In this document: in pieces, positions 18,430 to 28,220 of the stretch | Position numbering within the stretch: position 1 is the first letter of the stretch | Layout of the letters: every line of letters starts with the position of its first letter | Assembly: GCF_000429765.1 (NCBI RefSeq) | Contig: NZ_AUCM01000004.1 | Location: 186,001-250,000 of the forward strand | Reading direction: 5' to 3' | Source: Gemmobacter nectariphilus DSM 15620 | Lineage (GTDB): Bacteria; Pseudomonadota; Alphaproteobacteria; Rhodobacterales; Rhodobacteraceae | Length of the DNA stretch: 64,000 bases | Made by a program: the position numbers and the translations under genes | The notes under the pieces: generated by a model | Told to the model about the DNA's origin: nothing | What the model saw: only the letters and a program-made list of their open reading frames with translations | Database searches by the model: none

Positions 18430-20838
18430 ATGGACAGGACGGCACAAGACAAGGCAGGGGGCGGTGCCCCCGTCAGGCGCGATCGCGGCCTGGCGGGCTA
18501 TCGGCCCTTGCCCGGCGTGCCGGATGAACTGATCGGGCCCGACGGGGCGCTGCGCCCGCTGTGGCGCCCGCTGATCGGCCATGTTCAGGGGCTGAGTGAC
18601 GATGACCTGACCCGTGCCTTTGGCCGGGCCGACCAGTACCTGCGCGATTCGGGTGTGTTCTATCGCCAGTATGATGCGGGTCAGTCGGTGGAACGGCCCT
18701 GGCCACTGGCCCATCTGCCGGTGCTGATCGACGAGGCCGACTGGACGCGCCTTTCGGCCGCGCTGATCCAGCGCGCCGATGTGCTGGAATCCTTGATGGC
18801 CGATCTTTACGGCCCCAACCGGCTGGTGGCCGAAGGGCACCTGCCGGCCGCGCTGGTGACGGAAAACCCCGAATGGCTGCGGCCCATGGTGGGTGTGCGG
18901 CCACGTTCGGGGCATTACCTGCATTTCGTCGCCTTTGAAATCGGCCGGGGCCCGGATGGCAATTGGTGGGTGCTGGCCGACCGCACCCAGGCGCCCTCGG
19001 GCGCGGGCTATGCCCTTGAGGGGCGGGTTGCCACCAGCCGCGCCTTTTCCGATGTGTTCGAAGGGCAGAATGTCCACCGCCTTGCCGGGTTCTTTCGCGA
19101 TTTCCGCGACACGCTTCTGGCCATGCGCGAGGACCGCGAGGCCAGCGTTGCCATCCTGACGCCGGGGCCGCTGAACGAAACCTATTACGAACAGGCCTGG
19201 CTTGCCCGCTATCTGGGCGTCGCGCTGGTGCAGGGCGAGGATCTGGTGGTCGAAAAGGGCCATCTGATGCTGCGCACCGTGTCGGGGCTGCGCCCGGTCG
19301 ATGTGCTGTGGCGCCGGCTGGATGGCAGCTTTGCCGACCCGCTGGAGCTGGACCCCGCCTCGCGCATCGGCACGCCGGGCATGGTGTCGGCCCTGCGGCA
19401 GGGCGGGCTGACCATGGTGAATTCGCTGGGATCCGGCGTGGTCGAGACGCGGGCGCTGATGGCGTTCCTGCCCAAGCTGGCGCCGCATCTGGTGGGGGCG
19501 CCGCTGGCCATGCCCAACATCGCCACCTGGTGGTGCGGCGGCGCGGCCGAGCGGGCGGCGGTGCTGGCCGATCCGGGCCGCATGGTGCTGTCGCCCGCGC
19601 TTGGCACCGGGCTGCCCTATGACCGGCAGGGCGAGACGGAACTGGCGGCGGGCCTTGGCGCAGGCAAGCTGGCGCAGCGGCTGGGCCGGGATGGCGCGGC
19701 GCTGGTCGCGCAAGAGGCGGTGACACTGTCCACCACCCCCGCGCTGGTCGATGGCCGGATCGTGCCGCGCCCGATGAGCTTGCGGGTGTTCCTGGCCCGC
19801 ACCGCCAGCGGCTGGCAGGTCATGCAGGGCGGCTTTGCCCGCATTGGCGCGGCGGCCGATCCATCGGCGCTGGCGATGCAGCGGGGCGGGGCGGCGGCCG
19901 ATGTCTGGATCGTCAGCGGCAGCGACGTGCCCGCCATCTCTATGCTGGCGCAGCCCGCAGGGCCCTATCGGCGAATGGCGCCCGGCGCGCTGCCCTCGCG
20001 CGCGGCGGACAACCTGTTCTGGCTGGGCCGCTATGTCGAGCGGGTCGAGGGCATCGTGCGCCTGCTGCGGGCGCGCAACATCCGGCTGGTCGAAAGCGGG
20101 CGGGCGGCCGGGCCGATGCTGAAGGCGATCGACCCGATTGCCGAAAGCTATGGGCTTGATCCGGCGCAGGGCATTCCCGACGGTCTGATCGACACGCTGG
20201 CCGCCGCGATTGCCAGCGCCGGGCAGATCCGCGACCGTTTCTCGCCCGATGGCTGGTCGGCGCTGGCCGATCTGGACAAGACCGCCCGCCGCATGGCCAC
20301 CCGCGTGACGCCTGGCGACGATGCCGCACGGGCGCTGTCGGCGCTGCTGCGCAAGCTGGCCGGGTTCTCGGGTCTGGTGAACGAGAACATGTATCGCTTT
20401 CTGGGCTGGCGCTTCCTGACCATCGGGCGTCAGCACGAACGGGCGATGGCGATGACGGGCCTTTTGGCGGCGCTGGCCGATGCCGGGGCACCCGCCGGGG
20501 CGCTGGATCTGTGCGTGGAACTGGGCGACAGCGTGCTGACCCACCGGCGCCGGTTCACCATGGGCACCAGCCGCGAGACGGTGATCGACCTTCTGGCGCT
20601 GGATCCGATGAACCCGCGCTCGATCCGTCACCAGCTGGACGGGATGATGGCACAGGTCAACATGCTGCCCGGCGCCTCGGAGTATGGACAGCTGTCGGAC
20701 CTTGGCCGCGCGATGCTGCGCTGTCAGACCGAAGTGGCGACCGAAACGCCCGAGACCCTGACCACCGAGGTGCTGGACGCCTTGCGCGGCCGGATTGCCG
20801 TGCTGTCCGATCTGCTGACAGGGGCCTATCTGCGGTGA
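18430..20838 (+). CDS. Circularly permuted ATP-grasp (type 2) fused to alpha-E domain
   Basis: This 802-residue protein has two parts. The first (about 1-515) is a circularly permuted ATP-grasp domain, with ERPWPLAHLPVLI, LNETYYEQAWLARYLGV, GEDLVVEKGHLMLRT and VNSLGSGVVETRALMAFLP. The second (from about residue 521, PSRAADNLFWLGRYVERVEG, to 800) is the all-helical alpha-E domain. In many bacteria these are separate genes (COG2308 and COG2307), and here they are one chain. ATP-grasp enzymes of this type are predicted peptide or amide ligases. The gene overlaps the next start by 4 bases (GTGA), so the cassette is translationally coupled. Confidence 0.92.
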   Translation: MDRTAQDKAGGGAPVRRDRGLAGYRPLPGVPDELIGPDGALRPLWRPLIGHVQGLSDDDLTRAFGRADQYLRDSGVFYRQYDAGQSVERPWPLAHLPVLIDEADWTRLSAALIQRADVLESLMADLYGPNRLVAEGHLPAALVTENPEWLRPMVGVRPRSGHYLHFVAFEIGRGPDGNWWVLADRTQAPSGAGYALEGRVATSRAFSDVFEGQNVHRLAGFFRDFRDTLLAMREDREASVAILTPGPLNETYYEQAWLARYLGVALVQGEDLVVEKGHLMLRTVSGLRPVDVLWRRLDGSFADPLELDPASRIGTPGMVSALRQGGLTMVNSLGSGVVETRALMAFLPKLAPHLVGAPLAMPNIATWWCGGAAERAAVLADPGRMVLSPALGTGLPYDRQGETELAAGLGAGKLAQRLGRDGAALVAQEAVTLSTTPALVDGRIVPRPMSLRVFLARTASGWQVMQGGFARIGAAADPSALAMQRGGAAADVWIVSGSDVPAISMLAQPAGPYRRMAPGALPSRAADNLFWLGRYVERVEGIVRLLRARNIRLVESGRAAGPMLKAIDPIAESYGLDPAQGIPDGLIDTLAAAIASAGQIRDRFSPDGWSALADLDKTARRMATRVTPGDDAARALSALLRKLAGFSGLVNENMYRFLGWRFLTIGRQHERAMAMTGLLAALADAGAPAGALDLCVELGDSVLTHRRRFTMGTSRETVIDLLALDPMNPRSIRHQLDGMMAQVNMLPGASEYGQLSDLGRAMLRCQTEVATETPETLTTEVLDALRGRIAVLSDLLTGAYLR

Positions 20839-21719
20839 CGCTTTATGCGCTGCGCCTTGCGATCCATTACGACTTTGCCCGCCCGACCGGGGCCGGGCGC
20901 CAGCTGTTCCGCATCCTTCCGGCCGAGACGCCGGGGGTGCAACGGCTGATCCAGTCGCGCGTCATCCTGGCGCCCGCCCCGGCCGAGCGACTGGAGTTTA
21001 CCGACTTCTTCGGCACCCGCGTGATCGAGGTGGCGATGCCGCCCGGCCTGACCCGGCTGGATCTGGTGCTGGAGGCCGAGGTCGAGCGGGCACGGGCCGA
21101 GCCCGAACTGGACATGTCACCAAGGGTCGCGGCCCTGGCCGCCGAACTGGCGGACTGGCGCGATATCGGCCCGGCCTCGCCCCATCACTTCCGCGCGCCC
21201 TCGCGCCGGATCCCGCCGATGGCTGCGGTGGCGAGCTTTGCTGCGGCGGCGACCAGGGGGGCGCGCACGGTGCAAGAGGCGGTCATCGCCCTGGGCGAGG
21301 CGCTGCACGACCACATGACCTTTGATGCCAAGGCGACCGAGGTGGATACCTCGCCTGCCCATGCCTTTGCGCTGCGGCGCGGGGTCTGCCAGGATTTCGC
21401 GCAGATCATGGTGGGGGGGCTGCGGTCGCTGGGCATTCCGGCGGCCTATGTCGCGGGCTATCTGCGCACCCGGCCCCCGCCTGGCAAGCCGCGGCTGGTC
21501 GGGGCCGATGCGATGCACGCCTGGGTGCGCGCCTGGGCAGGAGCCAAGGCGGGCTGGATCGACTATGACCCCACCAATGCCTGCCGGGCCGGGGCCGATC
21601 ATATCGACGTGGGCTTCGGGCGCGATTACGGCGATGTGGCGCCGGTGACGGGGATGCTGCGGCTCGATGGCTCGCAGGCCGGATCGCACAGCGTGGATAT
21701 TGTCGAAAGCGTCGGCTGA
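20835..21719 (+). CDS. Transglutaminase family protein
   Basis: This 294-residue protein has a bacterial transglutaminase N-terminal beta domain (about 1-85, LYALRLAIHYDFARPTGAG) and a transglutaminase-like cysteine protease core with the triad Cys185 (RRGVCQDFAQ), His228 (DAMHAWVRAW) and Asp245 (DYDPTNAC). The GTG at 20835 overlapping the previous stop is the only start giving the family N-terminus. No signal peptide is seen, so it should be cytoplasmic. In this conserved cassette it may process or hydrolyse the product of the ATP-grasp/amidoligase proteins (inference). Confidence 0.92.
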   Translation: MTLYALRLAIHYDFARPTGAGRQLFRILPAETPGVQRLIQSRVILAPAPAERLEFTDFFGTRVIEVAMPPGLTRLDLVLEAEVERARAEPELDMSPRVAALAAELADWRDIGPASPHHFRAPSRRIPPMAAVASFAAAATRGARTVQEAVIALGEALHDHMTFDAKATEVDTSPAHAFALRRGVCQDFAQIMVGGLRSLGIPAAYVAGYLRTRPPPGKPRLVGADAMHAWVRAWAGAKAGWIDYDPTNACRAGADHIDVGFGRDYGDVAPVTGMLRLDGSQAGSHSVDIVESVG

Positions 21720-21760
21720 GCCGCTTGCGGCGGTATGGGCCGCTGCGGCACAGTGGCCGC

Positions 21761-22561
21761 ATGGACTGGACCCCGACCCGCAACCTGACCGGCCTTGCCC
21801 TGCACCCTGACGGGGATGCGGCAGGCGGTCGCCTGCTGGCCGAAGAGGCGCCGGTTGCCGTGGTCTGCAATGGAACCAGCCTTGCGGTGATGATGGCGAC
21901 ACCGGCCGACCTTGCCGATTTCGCGCTGGGGTTCGCGCTGACCGAGGGGATCGTTCAGGGCCCGTCCGACGTCCTGGACTTCGAGGAGGTCGCCCAGGCC
22001 ACAGGGATCGAGGCGCGGCTGTGGATCGCGGCGCCGCGCGCCGAGGCGCTGGCGCGGCGGCGGCGCTTCATGGCCGGGCCGGTCGGCTGCGGGCTGTGCG
22101 GGATCGACAGTCTGGATCAGGCGATGCGCCCCTTGCCGCAGCTGCGCGCGGAACTGAATCTGTCAGGCGCCGAGGTGCTGGCCGCGCCCGCGATGCTGCG
22201 CGCGGCCCAGCCGCTTTACGGGCTGACGCGGGCCACCCATGCGGCGGGGTTTCTGGTGCCGGGCCGCGGGATCGTGCTCTTGCGCGAGGATGTCGGGCGG
22301 CACAATGCGCTGGACAAGCTGATCGGCGCGCTGCTGCGGCAGGGGATCGCGCCCGCCTCGGGGGCGGTGGTGATGACCAGCCGGGTCTCGGTCGAGCTGG
22401 TGCAGAAATGCGCGCTGGCCGGGTGCCCTGCGCTGATCGCGGTTTCGGCGCCGACGGCCCATGCGGTGCGGCTGGCCGAGGCGGCCGGGATCACGCTGGT
22501 CGCGCAGGTGCTCGATGGTGGCGGCGTGGTCATGGCGCATCCGGGGCGCATCGCTGGCTAG
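21761..22561 (+). CDS. fdhD: Formate dehydrogenase accessory sulfurtransferase FdhD
   Basis: This 266-residue FdhD hands sulfur from a cysteine desulfurase to the bis-MGD molybdenum cofactor, which is needed for active formate dehydrogenase. It shows the paired cysteines in GPVGCGLCGID, the conserved REDVGRHNALDKLIG and TSRVSVELVQKCALAG. It begins a block of Mo-related genes together with modEABC. No formate dehydrogenase structural genes are in the window. Confidence 0.93.
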   Translation: MDWTPTRNLTGLALHPDGDAAGGRLLAEEAPVAVVCNGTSLAVMMATPADLADFALGFALTEGIVQGPSDVLDFEEVAQATGIEARLWIAAPRAEALARRRRFMAGPVGCGLCGIDSLDQAMRPLPQLRAELNLSGAEVLAAPAMLRAAQPLYGLTRATHAAGFLVPGRGIVLLREDVGRHNALDKLIGALLRQGIAPASGAVVMTSRVSVELVQKCALAGCPALIAVSAPTAHAVRLAEAAGITLVAQVLDGGGVVMAHPGRIAG

Positions 22562-22579
22562 GTCGCTTGGGCGGCTGGC

Positions 22580-22652
22580 GGGGGCAGGGGCCTTCAGCCC
22601 CTCTTGGCCGTGCCGGCCAATTCACCCCGAGGATATTTAGGGACAGATGAAA
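22580..22652 (+). repeat. Dispersed intergenic repeat, long form
   Basis: A hairpin-prone start (GGGGCAGGGGCCTTCAGCCCC), then CTTGGCCGTGCCGGCCAA (a second inverted repeat), then TTCACCCCGAGGATATTT and GGGACAGATGAAAG. Nearly identical over about 70 bases to the copy at 44765-44838. It follows fdhD. Confidence 0.8.
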
Positions 22653-22740
22653 GGGCGGCGGCTGCGCGGGGCGGTGTCCGCGCAGCTCTTGTCGGGCGCG
22701 GCGGGGCGGGGCAGGATTGCCCGGATGAGGAGGGGGCGGC

Positions 22741-23238
22741 ATGGACCATTCGGCGATCCGGGACGGCGAGGAGCGGTTGGGGCTGGACCCCGCGCTGGCC
22801 GATGATGCGCGGCTGGCCTTTGTCGGGCGCATCGTCTCGCCCTGGCAGCGCGGGGATTGCCCGAAGAACCTGCGCGAGGCGCGGGCGCGGGGCGGGCGGT
22901 TCGGCGTCAGTGTCGATGCCCCCTATCGCGCGGCGCTGCGAGGTCTTGGGCCGGGGGACGGGGTGATCGTGCTTTACTGGATGGCCGGGGCGCGGCGTGA
23001 TCTGGCGGTGCAGGCGCCTGCGCACCGCGATGCGCCGGTGGGCACCTTTGCCCTGCGATCGCCCGCGCGGCCCAATCCGGTTGCGCTGGCGGTGGTGCGT
23101 CTGCTGGCGATCGACATTCAGGCGGGCTGGCTGGAACTGGATGCGATCGACGCCTTCGACGGCACGCCGGTGCTGGACATCAAGCCCTGGCTGCCCAGTG
23201 TCGATATCCTGCCCGAGGCGCAGGGCGGCCCGAGGTGA
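22741..23238 (+). CDS. trmO: tRNA (N6-threonylcarbamoyladenosine(37)-N6)-methyltransferase TrmO
   Basis: This 165-residue TsaA/TrmO-family beta-barrel protein uses S-adenosylmethionine to methylate t6A37 in tRNA-Thr. It shows GRIVSPW near the N-terminus, DGVIVLYWM, and the family hallmark GTFALRSPARPNPVAL followed by LDAIDAFDGTPVLDIKPW. Length is shorter than the E. coli protein (about 235) because the C-terminal domain is absent, which is common in alphaproteobacteria. Its place beside fdhD and mod genes has no obvious functional meaning. Confidence 0.88.
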   Translation: MDHSAIRDGEERLGLDPALADDARLAFVGRIVSPWQRGDCPKNLREARARGGRFGVSVDAPYRAALRGLGPGDGVIVLYWMAGARRDLAVQAPAHRDAPVGTFALRSPARPNPVALAVVRLLAIDIQAGWLELDAIDAFDGTPVLDIKPWLPSVDILPEAQGGPR

Positions 23239-23270
23239 CAGGCCGGCTGCCCAGCGGTGTCTTGCCAGGG

Positions 23271-23462
23271 TCAGTCGGCAAGGCGCCACGGGATCGGGCG
23301 ATCGTCCTGGGGCCGCCCGCGCTGATCCGCCCCAGCCCCGCCAAACAGCCCGAGGAGCACCAGCACGACAGCCACAAGGGTGCGCAGGCGGGGATTGTGG
23401 TCACCCTTGGCCGAGAGGGGGCGGGCGATGCGGCAAGCGGGCAGGGGAGCGCGATGGGGCAT
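23271..23462 (-). CDS. Small predicted membrane protein (63 aa) facing the Mo-box
   Basis: The product is a 63-residue protein, MPHRAPLPACRIARPLSAKG then LRTLVAVVLVLLGLFGGAGA, one clear hydrophobic segment at about residues 27-46, and a charged tail QRGRPQDDRPIPWRLAD. About 80 percent of third codon positions are G or C, as in neighbouring genes. It is divergent from modE, and the Mo-box at 23471-23494 lies just before its start. No Shine-Dalgarno is visible, and I recognise no family. It could still be chance in GC-rich DNA. Confidence 0.45.
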   Translation of the reverse strand: MPHRAPLPACRIARPLSAKGDHNPRLRTLVAVVLVLLGLFGGAGADQRGRPQDDRPIPWRLAD

Positions 23463-23470
23463 GTCGGAAT

Positions 23471-23494
23471 CGTTATGTTTTGACAAACATAACG
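23471..23494. promoter_or_regulatory. Mo-box 1 (ModE-type operator), perfect palindrome
   Basis: CGTTATGTTT, spacer TGAC, AAACATAACG: 10-bp half-sites match perfectly. The shape CGTTAT...ATAACG is that of known ModE sites. It lies 89 bases upstream of modE and 9 bases upstream of the divergent small ORF, so it probably gives molybdate-responsive autoregulation. Confidence 0.85.
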
Positions 23495-23582
23495 AATTGC
23501 GGGATCCGCGTCCATCCGCTTTGCGCTTGATCCTGCGCGCCGGGGCGTGAAGATTTGGCCAAACAACCGAAAGTGTTCTGGC

Positions 23583-23942
23583 ATGGCCCGACTTCAGCTG
23601 CGTCTCATGTTCGATACGGTCCAGATGGGGCCGGGCAAGGCCGAACTGATGGAACATATCCGCGAGACAGGCTCGATCTCGGCGGCCGGGCGGCGGATGG
23701 ACATGAGCTACAAGCGCGCCTGGACCCTGATCGAAGAGCTGAACACCGCCTTTGCCCAGCCGCTGGTGCAGTCCAGCCGGGGCGGGGCAGGCGGGGGCGG
23801 GGCGCAACTGACCGAGGCCGGGGCCGAGGTGCTGCGCCTGTTCCGCCAGATCGAGGCCGAGCTGGCCGAGGTTGCCGCGCCGCATGTCGGGGCGCTGGAG
23901 GCGCTGTTGCGCCCGGCTGGCGATATTCCCGATCGGAAATAG
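23583..23942 (+). CDS. modE: ModE-type molybdate-responsive regulator, DNA-binding domain only
   Basis: This 119-residue winged helix-turn-helix protein is of the ModE/LysR-like N-terminal type. It has LMFDTVQMGPGKAELMEHI, ETGSISAAGRRMDMSYKRAW (recognition helix region) and LVQSSRGGAGGGGAQLTEAG. The C-terminal molybdate-binding Mop repeats of E. coli ModE are missing, as in many single-domain versions. ATG 23583 is preferred, and a GTG at 23547 would add 12 residues. Two Mo-boxes flank the gene, which supports its identity. How it senses molybdate without Mop domains is open. Confidence 0.88.
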   Translation: MARLQLRLMFDTVQMGPGKAELMEHIRETGSISAAGRRMDMSYKRAWTLIEELNTAFAQPLVQSSRGGAGGGGAQLTEAGAEVLRLFRQIEAELAEVAAPHVGALEALLRPAGDIPDRK

Positions 23943-23969
23943 CGCTTGCACGTCAGGGGGGCATGTGGT

Positions 23970-23991
23970 GATATGTTCGGCGAAACATATC
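23970..23991. promoter_or_regulatory. Mo-box 2 in the modE-modA gap
   Basis: GATATGTT, 6-base spacer, AACATATC: the half-sites are exact inverted repeats, with the same ATGTT-6-AACAT core geometry as Mo-box 1. It ends 13 bases before the modA start codon, overlapping the leader and ribosome-binding region (CTGGAGG). Confidence 0.8.
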
Positions 23992-24004
23992 GACTGGAGG
24001 CCCC

Positions 24005-24775
24005 ATGACCGCTGCTGTCCGACTGCGCCGCATTGCTCTTGCCCTGACGCTATGTGCCGGCACTGCGCTGCCTGCGGCCGCCGAGGAGGTCGTGGTCTTT
24101 GCCGCCGCCTCGATGAAGACCGCGCTGGACCGGATCGCGGCCGACTTCACGGCGGCCACAGGGCACAGGGTGACGATCAGCTATGCCGGATCGAATGTGC
24201 TGGCCAAGCAGATCATCGAAGGCGGGCCGGCGGATATCTTCATCTCGGCCAATGTCCGGTGGATGGACGAGGTGGGCAAGCAAGGTCTGATCGCTGAAGG
24301 GATGCGGGCGGATCTGCTGGGCAATCGGCTGGTGCTGATCGGGCATGGCGACGCGCCGGATGTGCAGATCGGGCCGGATCTGGATCTGGCCGGGCTGCTG
24401 GGGGACGGCAAGCTGGCCATGGCCCTGGTCGATGCCGTGCCGGCGGGGCAATATGGCAAGGCTGCGCTGACCGCGCTGGGGCTGTGGGACGGGGTGGCCG
24501 CGCAGGTCGCGCAGGCCGACAACGTGCGCGCGGCGCTGGCGTTGGTCGCGGCGGGCGAGGCGCCCCTGGGGATCGTCTATGCGACCGATGCGGCGGCCGA
24601 CAGCCATGTCCGCATCATCGGCACCTTTCCCGAAGGCAGCTATCCGGCGATCATCTATCCGGCCGCGCTGCTGGCCGGGGCACAGGATGCGGCGGACAAG
24701 GCGTTCTATGAGGCATTGTCCTCGGACGCGGCGGATGCCACCTTTGCCGCCGAAGGTTTTGCCATTCTGAACTGA
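24005..24775 (+). CDS. modA: Molybdate ABC transporter substrate-binding protein ModA
   Basis: This is a 256-residue periplasmic molybdate/tungstate-binding protein. A Sec signal peptide (about 1-26, LRRIALALTLCAG then PAAAEE) precedes VVVFAAASMKTALDRIAADF, YAGSNVLAKQIIEGGPADIFISAN and DAVPAGQYGKAAL, the classic ModA oxyanion-binding blocks with Ser residues in AAAS and YAGS. It begins a tight modABC operon, with modB starting 4 bases after its stop. Confidence 0.95.
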   Translation: MTAAVRLRRIALALTLCAGTALPAAAEEVVVFAAASMKTALDRIAADFTAATGHRVTISYAGSNVLAKQIIEGGPADIFISANVRWMDEVGKQGLIAEGMRADLLGNRLVLIGHGDAPDVQIGPDLDLAGLLGDGKLAMALVDAVPAGQYGKAALTALGLWDGVAAQVAQADNVRAALALVAAGEAPLGIVYATDAAADSHVRIIGTFPEGSYPAIIYPAALLAGAQDAADKAFYEALSSDAADATFAAEGFAILN

Positions 24776-24779
24776 GCGC

Positions 24780-25477
24780 ATGAGCGACTGGCTGTCCCCC
24801 GATGAATGGCGTGCGCTGGCGCTGTCCCTGCGCGTGTCGTTCTGGGCGATGCTGGTCAGCTTGCCCTTTGGCATTCTGGTGGCCTATGCGCTGGCGCGCT
24901 GGCGCTTTCCGGGGCGGCAGCTGCTGAACGGCCTTGTGCATCTGCCGCTGATCCTGCCGCCGGTCGTCACGGGCTATCTGCTGCTGATCACCTTTGGCCG
25001 GCGGGGCCTTGTCGGGCAATGGCTGGACGACTGGTTCGGCATCGTTCTGGCCTTTCGCTGGACGGGGGCGGCGCTGGCGGCGGGGATCATGGCCTTTCCG
25101 CTGATGGTGCGCGCGATCCGGCTGGCGATCGAGGCGGTGGATCCGCGGCTGGAACAGGCGGCGGCGACGCTGGGGGCCTCGCGCCCCTGGGTGTTCCTGA
25201 CGGTGACCTTGCCGATGATCCTGCCCGGCGTGGTGGCGGGGGCGATCCTGGCCTTTGCCAAGGCGATGGGCGAATTCGGCGCGACCATCACCTTTGTGTC
25301 GAACATTCCCGGCCAGACCCAGACCCTGCCATCGGCGATCTACAGCTATCTTCAGGTGCCGGGGGGCGAGGCGAATGCCGCGCGGCTGGTCTGGGTGGCG
25401 ATTGCCGTGGCGATGGCGGCCTTGCTGCTGTCCGAATGGGTGGGCCGGGCGGTGGCGCGGCGGATCGGGGGCGGCTG

Positions 25478-25478
<1 letters not shown>
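24780..25478 (+). CDS. modB: Molybdate ABC transporter permease ModB
   Basis: This 232-residue inner-membrane permease has about five to six hydrophobic segments. The first is LRVSFWAMLVSLPFGILVAY. It carries the EAA-type coupling loop near EQAAATLGASRPWVFLTVTL, followed by LPMILPGVVAGAILAFAKAMGEFG, a ModB signature. Its stop overlaps the modC start (ATGA at 25478). Confidence 0.95.
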
Positions 25479-27884
<2,406 letters not shown>

Positions 27885-27907
27885 TCCGGCCAGCCACGGT
27901 TTTCGAA

Positions 27908-27935
27908 AGGCCCCGGTGCAAGCCGGGGCCTTTTG
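27908..27935 (+). terminator. Rho-independent terminator of takP
   Basis: GGCCCCGG, loop TGCAAG, CCGGGGCC followed by TTTT: an 8-bp perfect stem about 25 bases past the takP stop. Confidence 0.85.
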
Positions 27936-28042
27936 CATGTGAGCTGGATGGGCCGGGCGCTTGATTGCGGGAAGGTGGAGGCGGCGGGGCAAGGGGGGCC
28001 AGCCCCCCTGTCTGCGCCGCGCCTTTGGTGCTGTAGCACCTG

Positions 28043-28136
28043 CCCCCCGGGGTATTTGTCAAAAGGCAAAGATCAACGGGGGGCGGGCCGCGCGCTGTTT
28101 TCGCCTTGATGAAAATATCCCCGCCGGAGGCATCCG
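28043..28136. repeat. Two facing copies of the dispersed intergenic repeat
   Basis: Plus-oriented copy at 28043-28071 (CCCCCCGGGGTATTTG then TCAAAAGGCAAAG) lies behind takP. Minus-oriented copy at 28098-28136 (GCCTCCGGCGGGGATATTTT then CATCAAGGCGAAAA) lies behind the TRAP permease gene. Each copy points away from its gene's 3' end. Confidence 0.75.
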
Positions 28137-28170
28137 TCAGCTGCCGCCTGGCGCCGCCATGGGGCAAAGG

Positions 28171-28198
28171 AAAACGGCCCCCGTTCAGGGGGCCGTTT
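28171..28198 (-). terminator. Rho-independent terminator of the TRAP permease operon
   Basis: ACGGCCCC, 6-7 base loop, GGGGCCGT with TTTT following on the minus strand, 22 bases after the permease stop. Confidence 0.85.
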
Positions 28199-28220
28199 CC
28201 ATCTTGTGCCTTTGGGGCGA

